Source of the DNA: a virus
Virus record (IMG/VR): IMGVR_UViG_3300027970_000092
Location: 1 to 31,757 of that record
Reading direction: 5' to 3' (one strand)
Length of the DNA: 31,757 nt
Shown: positions 1-9,336 of the stretch, piece by piece
Numbering within the stretch: position 1 is the stretch's first letter
Layout of the letters: the number at the start of each line of letters is the position of its first letter
Translations under genes and position numbers: made by a program
Notes under the pieces: generated by a model
The model's database searches: none
Told to the model about the DNA's origin: nothing
What the model saw: only the letters and a program-made list of their open reading frames with translations

Positions 1-2622
1 TATGGTGAAGTTGGCCTGGAACGCCTCTTTGAATTTTTGATATTCCATCGAGCAATAATCGATTGACGATATGGCGTTGGCGTGTTGATCTATGAGCAGG
101 AACACGGCCTGTGGTAGCGGAGAGGAATGCTGCAGTATGGTTCCTCCCTTGGTTCTGACATCTGGCAGATCACGTAGGTTGCTGTCTCCCGGGGTGTCGC
201 CGGTCATTTCGACATTTTTCTCATTTATGTCGTGCAAGTGGTTCATTATCTGGCCAAATGTGAATTCTCGCAATTGCTCATTGAATGGATTCACTGCCAA
301 GTTTTCCGGTATCTGATATAAACCTTTGCCCTTGATCTTCTTGGCACTGCTGAAGCATGTTATTTTGACAATGTCTCCCACCGACAGATCGTATGTGAAC
401 TTGACGTATTTGTTGGTGGTTCCATTGACCAATGTGTAATCGGTCGTTATGTTTTGCACCTTATGATTCACGTCCACCTGCACCTCCAGGTCTGGTAGCT
501 GTGCACTGTTGGCAAATACATCTACGGGAAACAATCTCAACTCATTTGATTCCACTATGAACGTTCTCAACACCCTCTGCCTGCTGGGCTCAGCCATCTG
601 CACCCAGGATGTTCTCGGTAGATTATGGGTCCTATCAATTATATAATTCACATGTCCGGTACTGAAATTTTTTGATACCATGGAATCCCCGCTCTTGTAT
701 GTGAATGATGATGATGCGATGTCGGATGAAAAAACTATGTCGCCCACGTTGTTGATGGTGTTGTATTTGACCCTGATACCCAGCACAGTGTCTATGGGTG
801 ACGTGTCGGAAGTCTTGTATTCGAACAGCGCCGCGCCCTCGAATGTGGAATTTGGATATATCGCGGGATCATTGAATGCCACGTGATCATCGTCCTCTAT
901 GACAAACAATGGTTTTTGATTGATGGCAGTCTTAGTTTGTCCCTGTTGCCACGTTGCTGTGGACTCCGTGTAATAAAGTGTTTTGCCTTGGTAGACCGAT
1001 CCCAGTTCGGCGTAAACGGTCTGTCCATCTTGCGGAAGACCGTCCGACTCCAGAGTAAGGTTGATCTTGGACACTCCAGCTATGGTCACGAAGTTTACCT
1101 TATAGATCCGGTTATTGACCGTGGCGTCGGTGTCGGCCGTGAACAGCACACGCATGCCCTGGGAAAATGGCACCCCGTCCACGATGTATCCCAAAGAATT
1201 TGGAATGGCAGAGAACACGTCTGTGGTGAAGGCATCCACCAGCGCCACGGAGTTTAGTCCCTGTGTACCGTGATCGAACAATTGCAGTCCGGAATCAAAT
1301 TCTATTATGGGCCTCTTGGCCCTGCTGGTCTCTGACAGTGACGTGGCGTTGCCGTTGACCTGATCCGCGGCCGCGATCGCGGACCTGTGGAACCATCTGT
1401 TGTATCTGCTCCAGGCGTTGTTGTCAAAGCTGTCTCGCTTGATGGTGATGTAGTCCGGCGTTTCGGGTCTGTAGAAACTGATGGCGTAGGGTCGTGTGTC
1501 ATAGGCCACACTATCGTAGAGCTCAGTGGTCTCTGTTGAATAATGTTCGGGAGTTATCAATTTAGCAGTGTCCGTGAGAGTGATATGATCTCCCACTCCT
1601 TCCACATAATATTCTCTATTGGCGTATGCGGCACTGGTGGTGTTTGATCCAAATTTAACTTTCATTCCATTGGTCAGTTTGGTGCCAGTTCCCATGGTGT
1701 AATTTTTGCTGCCCAATATTTCTTTTTCCACATTAATTTTGGTGGCCGCGGTGATGGTCTTGATTTGGAGTACTCCTTGCATAGCCTGGTGATTGCCGCA
1801 TTGATAGTACAATATGTCAGGTGCGTTGTTCGGCACGGTGAATGTCAATGTGCCCACCTGGGTGCCGTTGCCTGTGACAGACGTGGAATATATCACCGAC
1901 GTGCTGCCGTCCTCGGCTATGCCGGTCTTGAATGGCTCCGTCATGATGTAGAATGGATGCCCGGTGACCTGGAGCGCGAATTTATAGGTGTTTCCCCTGT
2001 ACAAGGTCAGGGTTGGGTTGGCAGTGTCTCCGTGTGTGCTGAAAGTGTAGGCACCGGTGCCCGCGTTGGCAACCGTGATCTCTGTGACAGAGTTTGGTCC
2101 GTTGTTCGATATCAACACTGGGTTGGGACCTTCTGGCAGCCAGTAATACTCCCTGTAGTTCACGAGTTTGTCAAAATCCACTGCTGGGTTCCAGGCGTAG
2201 ACTGTTTGCTTGTTCAACCTGCCATGGTCATCCACGTTGCCGCCAAAGAACTTTATTTGGTTGATGTAGTCATCATAAGTTGCCGTGAACTTCACCTGGT
2301 CTTCGGGATTGATGGATGATGTGTCCTTGTCAGTATAGGTCACAGTGGGCTCCAGCTGATAATTTGCCCTGTCCTCGCTGGTTGATTCTATGTAGCTGTC
2401 CGCGGCCTGCCTGGTGTATGAATATTCTCTTCCGATGTATCCGTCTAATCTGGTCAGGCTGCCGGGCTGTATAAGTTGGTCCAGGGTGCTGGTGAGGAAC
2501 CTGTGGTTGTTGTCGGTCCTGTAGAAGGCCGGCAGATGTGCAATGGACCTGCGCAGCGTCACCCCCTGTGCGTCCGTAACCACCTCATAATTTGTCTGGC
2601 TATTGATAGGAGAATCTGCCAT
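1..2622 (-). CDS. Giant virion structural protein with cupredoxin-like domain (3' end outside window)
   Basis: An open minus-strand frame runs 874 codons from an ATG at 2622 to the left edge without a stop, so the C-terminus is missing. It starts two bases after the gp6 stop and is the last visible gene of the baseplate operon. Residues about 215-285 form a cupredoxin-like module, with a GHPFYI segment, a VPNNAP segment and then LYYQCGNHQAM, a pattern resembling the His, Cys, His, Met ligand set of type I copper proteins. The rest is rich in short beta-type repeats with many Thr, Asn and Asp, as in tail fibre or baseplate-attached proteins. I recall large proteins with such a domain next to gp6 in marine T4-like phages, but the exact role is not known to me. 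A structural role is inferred from operon position; copper binding is untested. Confidence 0.7.
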   Translation of the reverse strand, partial: MADSPINSQTNYEVVTDAQGVTLRRSIAHLPAFYRTDNNHRFLTSTLDQLIQPGSLTRLDGYIGREYSYTRQAADSYIESTSEDRANYQLEPTVTYTDKDTSSINPEDQVKFTATYDDYINQIKFFGGNVDDHGRLNKQTVYAWNPAVDFDKLVNYREYYWLPEGPNPVLISNNGPNSVTEITVANAGTGAYTFSTHGDTANPTLTLYRGNTYKFALQVTGHPFYIMTEPFKTGIAEDGSTSVIYSTSVTGNGTQVGTLTFTVPNNAPDILYYQCGNHQAMQGVLQIKTITAATKINVEKEILGSKNYTMGTGTKLTNGMKVKFGSNTTSAAYANREYYVEGVGDHITLTDTAKLITPEHYSTETTELYDSVAYDTRPYAISFYRPETPDYITIKRDSFDNNAWSRYNRWFHRSAIAAADQVNGNATSLSETSRAKRPIIEFDSGLQLFDHGTQGLNSVALVDAFTTDVFSAIPNSLGYIVDGVPFSQGMRVLFTADTDATVNNRIYKVNFVTIAGVSKINLTLESDGLPQDGQTVYAELGSVYQGKTLYYTESTATWQQGQTKTAINQKPLFVIEDDDHVAFNDPAIYPNSTFEGAALFEYKTSDTSPIDTVLGIRVKYNTINNVGDIVFSSDIASSSFTYKSGDSMVSKNFSTGHVNYIIDRTHNLPRTSWVQMAEPSRQRVLRTFIVESNELRLFPVDVFANSAQLPDLEVQVDVNHKVQNITTDYTLVNGTTNKYVKFTYDLSVGDIVKITCFSSAKKIKGKGLYQIPENLAVNPFNEQLREFTFGQIMNHLHDINEKNVEMTGDTPGDSNLRDLPDVRTKGGTILQHSSPLPQAVFLLIDQHANAISSIDYCSMEYQKFKEAFQANFTI

Positions 2623-2624
2623 CG

Positions 2625-5600
2625 CTAGTATCCCGTTCCGCTACTGCCCGTGCCGGATCCCGATCCGATTCTTCCTGTGGTTGATTGAGATGCTGCTGAC
2701 CTTGACCTGTTGCTGGTGGTTGTGCCCGTGGTGCTGGTCACCACAGTGCCGCTGATGGCAAGCTGATTGGCTCCTATCGCGTCAATTATCACCACGTCCT
2801 CGACTGTGGCTCCACTTATGAATATCTCGTCCGCGGCGCTGCTTATCTGGAACAGGGATCCGAACACCTGCTCATTTTGATTGGGCACTATGACCACAGT
2901 CAAAAGGTCTGGTGCCATCTGGTTGTGGATGTAGGCTGCCAGCTCCGTGAAATAGAATGTGTCACCAAAATCAAAGTTGTTCAGCGCGAAAAATTCGTTG
3001 ATGGCTTGGATGACCCTGGTCTTTATAACCGCCGCCGTGACATTAGTGGAGGCATTCTTGACCACCTTGAAAGTTGCCTGGAACTGTTCCTCTGCCTTGC
3101 TTCCAAAAAGTATTTTGTATTTCACTGGGTGGTACACTATCTGGTCCGACAGGCCTTTCAATGGATTCAACACGCCGGAGTAGGATATTCTTAATTGGTC
3201 TGATGTGGATGCGGCAGGTTCATCTCCTCCCCTGGCCAGCCATGTCCTGTACAACTGATCGTATGACCTCTCCAGCATGTAGATGTCCATGATGTTGGTG
3301 TGCGAGGGATCTATTCGTGTGCCTTGTCCGGCATAATGCTTGTAAAGAAATTCGATATTTGCCCGTCCCTTCCTGGCATAGTAGTCGGTGCTTGTCGACA
3401 AGGTGACTGAAGCCTTGTCATATATCTTGACCACGTCATCATTGTAGAAGTAAAATAACTGCCCGTCCTCATAATTGCTGGGCAGAGTGATGCTGGATTC
3501 CGTGGCTGCCAACACATAGTTGGTGGCCGCGTGTGGCCTGTAGCGTTGTATGTTGTCATAGCTATTGTATTTTTCAAAAAATACAAATTTTGTGCTGACG
3601 TTTGTGTCTGGTTCAACTATGATGTTGAATATCTCGGGATTGTCTACCACTCCGTCATCGTCGCCGTCAAAAAATCCCACTTTTATTTTCCTGTTGTCCT
3701 GGTATCCATCGCTCTCCTGCACCACTCCCACCACTTGCCAGTCTATGGGGTAGCCCACCGCGGATCCCGTGTTGGGCAATGTGTTGCTCTTTAGGATCCT
3801 CACCGTGTCCTTGACGGACCTCCCTGACACATAATCATATATCCTCTCCTGCTCATCAAAATGGAATTTATTGTCTGCTAGCGACTCAAATATGTAGTCA
3901 GTGTTCCTGTAGGTCACCGTGTAGGTGTTGCCGTCATTCACGAACCTGAACCACCAGCTGCGGTCCTGATTGGAGTTTGTGGTATCGCCGGCGTCGGCCA
4001 GCGAAAATACCTCGGATGAGCTGAGATTGGCACCGGTAATCACCTTCCACTGTGCGTTCTCCTCGTCGTATCTCAATCCAAACTCCTCGAATATCTCGAT
4101 CCTGTCCTGCAGGTCGGTTTTAAGAGCAGCATCGAACACCGTGACGAACTGCGGTATGACCGCTGCCAGAACCGAGTCCGCTGGCAACACATCATTCAGC
4201 GTGATGGGTCCAAGACCTGACTCTAAATTTCCCGCGCCTCCGTTGGCCCCATCGCCCGCGACCAGGGCTATTTTGCTCCACTGCCTGTCCTGTGCCAATC
4301 CGGTCGTGGATGAAACCAACTTGCCGTTCAAAAATTTTCTGGTGTCCGGAGAAATGAATTTGATCAATGCGCCGGGCTTGGCGTATTTTAGATTGGTGGT
4401 GGAGAAATCACCCACAACCAGTGGTCCCGCCCCCATGAAGTAACCTGTGTTGGTGTTGGTTCCCACAGAAGAGCTTACCCAATCTGCTGCCAGCGCGGAC
4501 AGGTTCTTGGTAGGATAGTTGTCATAATAGAATTGCCTGGCCGAGGCCTTGTTCAGCTTGGTCTCCACCAATCTATTGATCACGTCCAATATTTCATTCC
4601 TGTTGGTGAAAGAGAAAGTGAACTGCGGGGTGCTGGTCTCGCGATAGATTATACCGTCATCTGCGAAAACCGACACGTTGCTGTATGAACCCGAGGGATC
4701 TATGATTTCCTTGGCCCTGCTGATGCCACTCGCGCTCCTGTTCACTGCCTTGACCTTGATTATCTCCTGAGACGCCGACAGCGGCACGACGTTGTAGTCC
4801 TCTGCCGTGATCATCCTGTTCTGAGAATAATACACCTGTGGTGCCTTGGTCCGGATGCTGTCGTTGCTCTCTGTGGCAGCTGCGTTGTATATGCTTTGCT
4901 GCAGTTCGCAAGATATGGTAAGCACCTGCTCACCACCGTTGGCATCTATGTATGTCATGCTGAATGATATGCCTTGCATGTCTGATGGCTGCACGGAAAA
5001 ATTAGAGTTGGCGCTGGTCCTGTAGTAGACTCTGAATTTTCCCGATGGTATGTTGGAAAAATTTCCGTCCCCGAACACCAGATCGATGGCGTCGTTGTTC
5101 TTGGTCACGACGTTGTAGATATCTCTCACGTCGCTGTTTAGACTGTTGTAGATCACATTGCTGCCGCTGAGGTCTGGCACCTTGGTCCAAAATTTTTCTA
5201 TCTGTCCAAAGTCATCCAGCTCATATAACCAAACGTCCGTGTTGTTTATGTTGTTGACGTTGACAGCCTGCACGTAGTTGGTAGTTGGTTGATTTATGCC
5301 GAACTCCAGATTGGCCAATGATCCCTGTTTCAGCAGTGCGAAAAATCCAGTGTTGGGGCTGGAGTCTCCAGCGCCGTCGCTCCTGTACAGATATGAGAAT
5401 CCCGTTCCCGGCACCGGTGTCTGCTCGTATATGGATTCGGAATTGATCAATGTGGATGGCACTATCTCAAATGTCCTGGCCACTCCGCTGATGCCCCTGG
5501 TGAATGTGAATATGGGAAGGTCGGTGTTGTTGCTGTTGACCATGTAGACTTCTGTCTTTATTCCACCTATGTTGTCCGCCTCCTTTGGCTTTCCAAAAAT

Positions 5601-6104
5601 TTGTCCGGACACGTTGGCGGCGTTCAGTATGCTTATGAACTGTTCCCTGGCATTGGCGTTGGTGGCGTCATTCCATGCCACGGTGACATTGGCAAGGCTG
5701 TTTCCGCTGCTGTCCCTCACGTCCTGAGTCGTGCTCACCGAGCTGAATTTCAGCAGTCCGGTAGCGGGCAGGTTCCTCTTGGCGTTGTAGTTGATCAGCC
5801 GCGCCAGCCTCAGTATGCTGTTCCTTCTTGATGCGGTCTCTAAAAAATTCTCTCTGGCGTTGAGGTCCACCCTGAAGCTGAGACTCTGGGCCACGTAGGC
5901 GATGAGATCTATCAGCGCGATGTATTCCGAGCTCTCCACGAAATCATTAAAATTCTCGGGATAGTTCTCCCTGAGATAGGCTATCATGGTCCTGCGCAGG
6001 GTCTCGAAATCGTAGGATTTGAAATCAGCCTGTTGGAAACTGGTGTAGATCTTACGCCAATCCTCGGCTACTAGCAATCGGTTCTGTCTGTCAGTGCTGG
6101 CCAT
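2625..6104 (-). CDS. gp6: Baseplate wedge protein gp6
   Basis: This 1159-residue protein matches the gp6/baseplate J family. The N-terminus (residues about 10-115) carries the gp6 signature: a YTSFQQADFKSYDFETLRR stretch, then ENYPENFNDF, then ALIDLIAYVAQSLSFRVDLN and ARENFLETASRR. The C-terminal third (DIYMLERSYD, IVYHPVKYKILFG, AINEFFALNNFDFGDTFY) is the conserved J-type end that contacts gp53 and gp25 in T4. In T4, gp6 dimers form the inner baseplate ring that couples hub, wedge and sheath contraction. At 1159 residues it is much longer than T4 gp6 (about 660), the extra length lying in the middle. It lies downstream of gp25, with a 43-base gap that contains a late-promoter-like box. Confidence 0.95.
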   Translation of the reverse strand: MASTDRQNRLLVAEDWRKIYTSFQQADFKSYDFETLRRTMIAYLRENYPENFNDFVESSEYIALIDLIAYVAQSLSFRVDLNARENFLETASRRNSILRLARLINYNAKRNLPATGLLKFSSVSTTQDVRDSSGNSLANVTVAWNDATNANAREQFISILNAANVSGQIFGKPKEADNIGGIKTEVYMVNSNNTDLPIFTFTRGISGVARTFEIVPSTLINSESIYEQTPVPGTGFSYLYRSDGAGDSSPNTGFFALLKQGSLANLEFGINQPTTNYVQAVNVNNINNTDVWLYELDDFGQIEKFWTKVPDLSGSNVIYNSLNSDVRDIYNVVTKNNDAIDLVFGDGNFSNIPSGKFRVYYRTSANSNFSVQPSDMQGISFSMTYIDANGGEQVLTISCELQQSIYNAAATESNDSIRTKAPQVYYSQNRMITAEDYNVVPLSASQEIIKVKAVNRSASGISRAKEIIDPSGSYSNVSVFADDGIIYRETSTPQFTFSFTNRNEILDVINRLVETKLNKASARQFYYDNYPTKNLSALAADWVSSSVGTNTNTGYFMGAGPLVVGDFSTTNLKYAKPGALIKFISPDTRKFLNGKLVSSTTGLAQDRQWSKIALVAGDGANGGAGNLESGLGPITLNDVLPADSVLAAVIPQFVTVFDAALKTDLQDRIEIFEEFGLRYDEENAQWKVITGANLSSSEVFSLADAGDTTNSNQDRSWWFRFVNDGNTYTVTYRNTDYIFESLADNKFHFDEQERIYDYVSGRSVKDTVRILKSNTLPNTGSAVGYPIDWQVVGVVQESDGYQDNRKIKVGFFDGDDDGVVDNPEIFNIIVEPDTNVSTKFVFFEKYNSYDNIQRYRPHAATNYVLAATESSITLPSNYEDGQLFYFYNDDVVKIYDKASVTLSTSTDYYARKGRANIEFLYKHYAGQGTRIDPSHTNIMDIYMLERSYDQLYRTWLARGGDEPAASTSDQLRISYSGVLNPLKGLSDQIVYHPVKYKILFGSKAEEQFQATFKVVKNASTNVTAAVIKTRVIQAINEFFALNNFDFGDTFYFTELAAYIHNQMAPDLLTVVIVPNQNEQVFGSLFQISSAADEIFISGATVEDVVIIDAIGANQLAISGTVVTSTTGTTTSNRSRSAASQSTTGRIGSGSGTGSSGTGY

Positions 6105-6119
6105 AGTTTAATACACGGA

Positions 6120-6127
6120 TATTTATT
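6120..6127 (-). promoter_or_regulatory. Possible T4-type late promoter upstream of gp6
   Basis: On the minus strand this reads AATAAATA, seven of eight bases of the T4 late -10 octamer TATAAATA. It lies in the 43-base gap between the gp25 stop and the gp6 ATG, only about 15 bases from the start codon, so the leader would be very short. It may be an internal promoter of the baseplate operon or a chance match in an AT-rich spacer. Confidence 0.3.
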
Positions 6128-6147
6128 GATAATATTAAGTGCGTAGT

Positions 6148-6558
6148 TTAAGACAGGCGCAGAAGCGAGTTATCATCAAAACTGAAGGTCAGTTTCTCGG
6201 TAATATTGTATGGAAGATAGGATATAGTGGCCTGAACAGCTATGCCCTTTTCGTATTCGCTCACGGTGATTTCTGAGGTACTGATCCTAGGGTCAGCATT
6301 GAGATTCTGCGTGATGTCATCCGCTATGGCCTGCTTCAAAGCATTGGTCAGCGGCTCGTGTATGCAGTCATATATGATGGTGCCGAACTCGGGGTTCTCC
6401 ACCCGCTCGCCCTTGCGGACGCTGAGTCTGTTGATGAGATCCTGCTTTATTAGCTCAAAATCATACAGCTTGAAGTTGGTCTGGTCGGCCCTAGAACTGA
6501 ATCCCTTGAAAACCTGCCCCGATTTGCCAAAGCTGCCGTTGCTGTCATTGTATGCCAT
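6148..6558 (-). CDS. gp25: Baseplate wedge protein gp25
   Basis: The 136-residue length is close to T4 gp25 (132). The body has the gp25/GpW family features: a YDFELIKQDLINRL helix (residues 32-45), the RKGERVENPEFGT segment (48-60) and IIYDCIHEPL (61-70), followed by a helix and two beta strands ending in an EKLTFSFDD segment. gp25 anchors the sheath to the baseplate and makes the core bundle with gp6 and gp53; related proteins serve in type VI secretion baseplates. An AGAGGA ribosome site lies about six bases upstream of the ATG. It sits between gp5 and gp6; in T4, genes 25 and 6 lie in different operons, so this order is rearranged relative to T4. Confidence 0.93.
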   Translation of the reverse strand: MAYNDSNGSFGKSGQVFKGFSSRADQTNFKLYDFELIKQDLINRLSVRKGERVENPEFGTIIYDCIHEPLTNALKQAIADDITQNLNADPRISTSEITVSEYEKGIAVQATISYLPYNITEKLTFSFDDNSLLRLS

Positions 6559-6567
6559 ATTAATCCT

Positions 6568-9336
6568 CTAAAAAAAACTTCCGATACTGAAATTTGAAAG
6601 TGCTCCACCAAAGTCTAGGCTGGCCAGATCAAAGCTAGCTATGCTTCCAATATCAAATCCTCCAAAAACATCTCCTATATTTGTGCCGATCTCGCCCAAA
6701 ACACTTCCAGCGGAGCCAAATATTCCTTCGATCCCACCCGAGATCACGCTGGTGATGTTGGTCAGCGAAGTTATCTCTCCGGCTATGATGTTTCTGAACT
6801 GATCAGTAACGATACTTATGCCTGTCTGTATGGCGGCGTTGCCTAGTCCCTGTATCAATCCCTGCGGAGAAAGATTACCCAGGTTGATGCCGGACAGGAC
6901 GTTGTTTCCAAATGCTCCCAGCGCAGGCCCAAATATGCTGTCGGCATTTTTGAACAGGTCCGTCAGCCCACCACCAAATACCGCGGTATCCGCAAATGAT
7001 GACGCCGAGGGCAAGCTGGCCCAGTCCACGTCGAATCCAAGACCCTCGAACTGCTTAAGAAGATCTATTTCTTGCGATATGTCCACGTCGCCAAATATGT
7101 TTCCTCCAAAGTTTTTGAAGGCGTCGGCAAAGTTGATGTCTCCCAGTCCAACTGCTCCAAAGGCCTCGGCAAAGTTTGCGGAGCTTGCAATCTGCTGCAT
7201 GTCGTTGGCCAGCGCATATGTGTCTATGCCATCGTTTCTGAAGAAATCCTTGACCGCTGAAATGTTCCTGTCAGAGAATATGGAGCTGGCGACGTCCTTG
7301 ACTTGTCCTTGGATGGCGTTGTTGAGGGCGTCCCCCACCGTGGTCTTCAGGGCGTTTTCGGCCGTTGCGGTCAGCTGCTTCACTATCCCATTTGGATTGA
7401 TGTCGGATAAATTTGTGATGACCTTGCCCATGTCTCCCAGTGTATATAATACCCCCGCTTGGTTGACGAACACCTGGTCCTTGAACAGGTTACCTAGTTC
7501 TCCGCCCGCGGCTCCCGTGATCCTGTTGATGACCTGATTGGACACGTCACTGATGCCTGGCAGCAATGGTCTGATGGCCAGTGGTCCCGAATCTGCTAGA
7601 TTGAAGATTGTGCTGTAATTCTGTGTGAACTCGGCGGTGGCTTTCTGTATCGCTGCAATATCTGTCTTGCTTGGACATACTTCTCCGATGTATTTTTCCA
7701 GATCGGCCTGGTATTGTCCTAACCTGCATGCCGGCACTAGGCTTAGTCTCATTTTATTTTCTTGATGTCCCAGCGTGCCTGGCTTGTTGGCATCTTCTCT
7801 CCTGCCTGCAGATGTGAATGCTTTGAAATTGTCATAGTGCCACAGGAATGGTTCGTGCGTGGGCACTCGCATGCCCGACATGCCTGGTATGCTCCTGTCC
7901 TGCCTCAATACCCCCACAGTTCCTTTCAGTATCGGTGTCACATCGGGCACCTGGATCTCTGCCGTTCCTGTGCCATTGGGCTGACCAAATCCCGTCCTCT
8001 GCAGCGGTTTCAATAGATTTGGATCCACCGGCATGCTGTTGAAATGAACCTGGCTGCCCACGAGATGCACCTGCCCAGATGCCTGATGTATCTGGTTGCC
8101 TCCCGCTGCCTGCGTGTAAATGCTCATGCCCGTGCGCAGGCTGTAGTAGCCCTTGTCCACCGAAACATTCATGGCACGGCTGGCTATCTGGTTGATGATG
8201 GAACCGTCTATGCTGACGAAGCCCTTGATCGTCCTGTCCAGGGGATCCTCTCCCAGGTGCTCGTTCGCTTTGATCTTTATGTTCCTGTTGGCGTACATGT
8301 TGATGTCGCCCTCGGAATGGAAATTGATGTCTCCACCTGACCTGATGTTGTAGCCTTTCTGGGCGTATATGTCCACGGCGCCATCGCCACTGAACTCCAT
8401 CCACACGGTGCCCTTGGCGTTGGCCAAGTAAATGACTCCTGCCGTGTCGTGCATCAGCAACTGGTGTCCGGAACTGGTCCTCAATCGTATCAACTGATTG
8501 TCTCCCTCTGCATCTCCGTCATCCATAACAAAAGTATGTCCTGCGGATCTCACCACCGGCACGTCCTCTTGGGCGTCTATGGGTCCTAGTTTTGCTTTCC
8601 TGCCTGCTGGATCACTCCTGCCGGGCGTGCTGATTCCAAAAACTGCACTGGGGCTCTCCCTGCGTGCGGAGCTGGTGGTTGTCCCCCTCACGGTGTCCTG
8701 GCTGAGTCCTTGCTCCCTTAGGGTGTTGGCGAATGGATGTATTGCCTTGCGCAGCCTGTCTGTGCTGCCAAGTTTGTTGGCTTCAGCATACATCTTCCTG
8801 TTGAGTTCGGCTGCCGGCACAATATCTGTGCCGTATGTGTCTTTCTTTAGATCGTCGGTGCTGTTCTCAGAACTTTGCTCTCCGACTGTGTCTCTACTGG
8901 CTGCTATTCCTGGTATCATGTGATTGGTCAGGGGCTCCTGCACACAACCAAACCAGAATCCCTGTGACACTTTTCCTTCGACGAATATAACCATGACCCT
9001 GCTGTCTATGTCTGGTGGCACCATCCACATTCCGTAGCTGTGAGAGCCATCTTCGTACTTGCTGATGTCTTTGGTCTCTCCACTGCCTGCAAGCGCCTGC
9101 ACGCTCTTGGAGCCATAAAATGGCATCAGATACTGCACGTCATAGAGTTGTCCAGCATATCCTTCGTTGACGCCGGCCAAGCTGGGTATCAACACTCGCA
9201 GTCCCCCCATCTTTCCGGGGTCCACGTTGTCCTTGACTATGCCTATGTATGGTCCTGGGTTGACCTCTGTGTAGGTCGAGCTCCTGTTCTGCCTGTTAGG
9301 CGTTGATGTGTCTCCGTATTTCCTTGACATTGACAT
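6568..9336 (-). CDS. gp5: Baseplate central spike/hub protein gp5, without lysozyme domain
   Basis: The 922-residue protein begins with an OB-fold like that of gp5/VgrG (residues about 25-125: NPGPYIGIVKDNVDPGKMGG, RVLIPSLAG, VMVIFVEGKVSQGFWFGC). A linker follows, then a segment with short beta-helix-like repeats (about 290-350: DGAVDIYAQKGYNIRSGGDI, NFHSEGDINMYANRNIKI), as in the gp5 C-terminal needle. The last third is hydrophobic and Gly/Asn/Ser-rich with many IGDVFGG-like repeats. T4 gp5 carries a T4-lysozyme domain between OB-fold and needle; I see no Glu-Asp-Thr lysozyme triad here, so the spike appears mechanical only. Its ATG overlaps the stop of the upstream hub gene (TAATG), which indicates translational coupling. 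Confidence 0.88.
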   Translation of the reverse strand: MSMSRKYGDTSTPNRQNRSSTYTEVNPGPYIGIVKDNVDPGKMGGLRVLIPSLAGVNEGYAGQLYDVQYLMPFYGSKSVQALAGSGETKDISKYEDGSHSYGMWMVPPDIDSRVMVIFVEGKVSQGFWFGCVQEPLTNHMIPGIAASRDTVGEQSSENSTDDLKKDTYGTDIVPAAELNRKMYAEANKLGSTDRLRKAIHPFANTLREQGLSQDTVRGTTTSSARRESPSAVFGISTPGRSDPAGRKAKLGPIDAQEDVPVVRSAGHTFVMDDGDAEGDNQLIRLRTSSGHQLLMHDTAGVIYLANAKGTVWMEFSGDGAVDIYAQKGYNIRSGGDINFHSEGDINMYANRNIKIKANEHLGEDPLDRTIKGFVSIDGSIINQIASRAMNVSVDKGYYSLRTGMSIYTQAAGGNQIHQASGQVHLVGSQVHFNSMPVDPNLLKPLQRTGFGQPNGTGTAEIQVPDVTPILKGTVGVLRQDRSIPGMSGMRVPTHEPFLWHYDNFKAFTSAGRREDANKPGTLGHQENKMRLSLVPACRLGQYQADLEKYIGEVCPSKTDIAAIQKATAEFTQNYSTIFNLADSGPLAIRPLLPGISDVSNQVINRITGAAGGELGNLFKDQVFVNQAGVLYTLGDMGKVITNLSDINPNGIVKQLTATAENALKTTVGDALNNAIQGQVKDVASSIFSDRNISAVKDFFRNDGIDTYALANDMQQIASSANFAEAFGAVGLGDINFADAFKNFGGNIFGDVDISQEIDLLKQFEGLGFDVDWASLPSASSFADTAVFGGGLTDLFKNADSIFGPALGAFGNNVLSGINLGNLSPQGLIQGLGNAAIQTGISIVTDQFRNIIAGEITSLTNITSVISGGIEGIFGSAGSVLGEIGTNIGDVFGGFDIGSIASFDLASLDFGGALSNFSIGSFF

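Noticed and set aside
883-1257. Plus-strand open frame of 124 codons
   Set aside because: It lies opposite the continuous minus-strand structural gene, with no ribosome site and unprotein-like composition.
1765-2319. Plus-strand open frame of 184 codons
   Set aside because: It is a shadow of the same minus-strand gene; residue use is rich in Val, Cys, His and Arg as expected for an antisense read.
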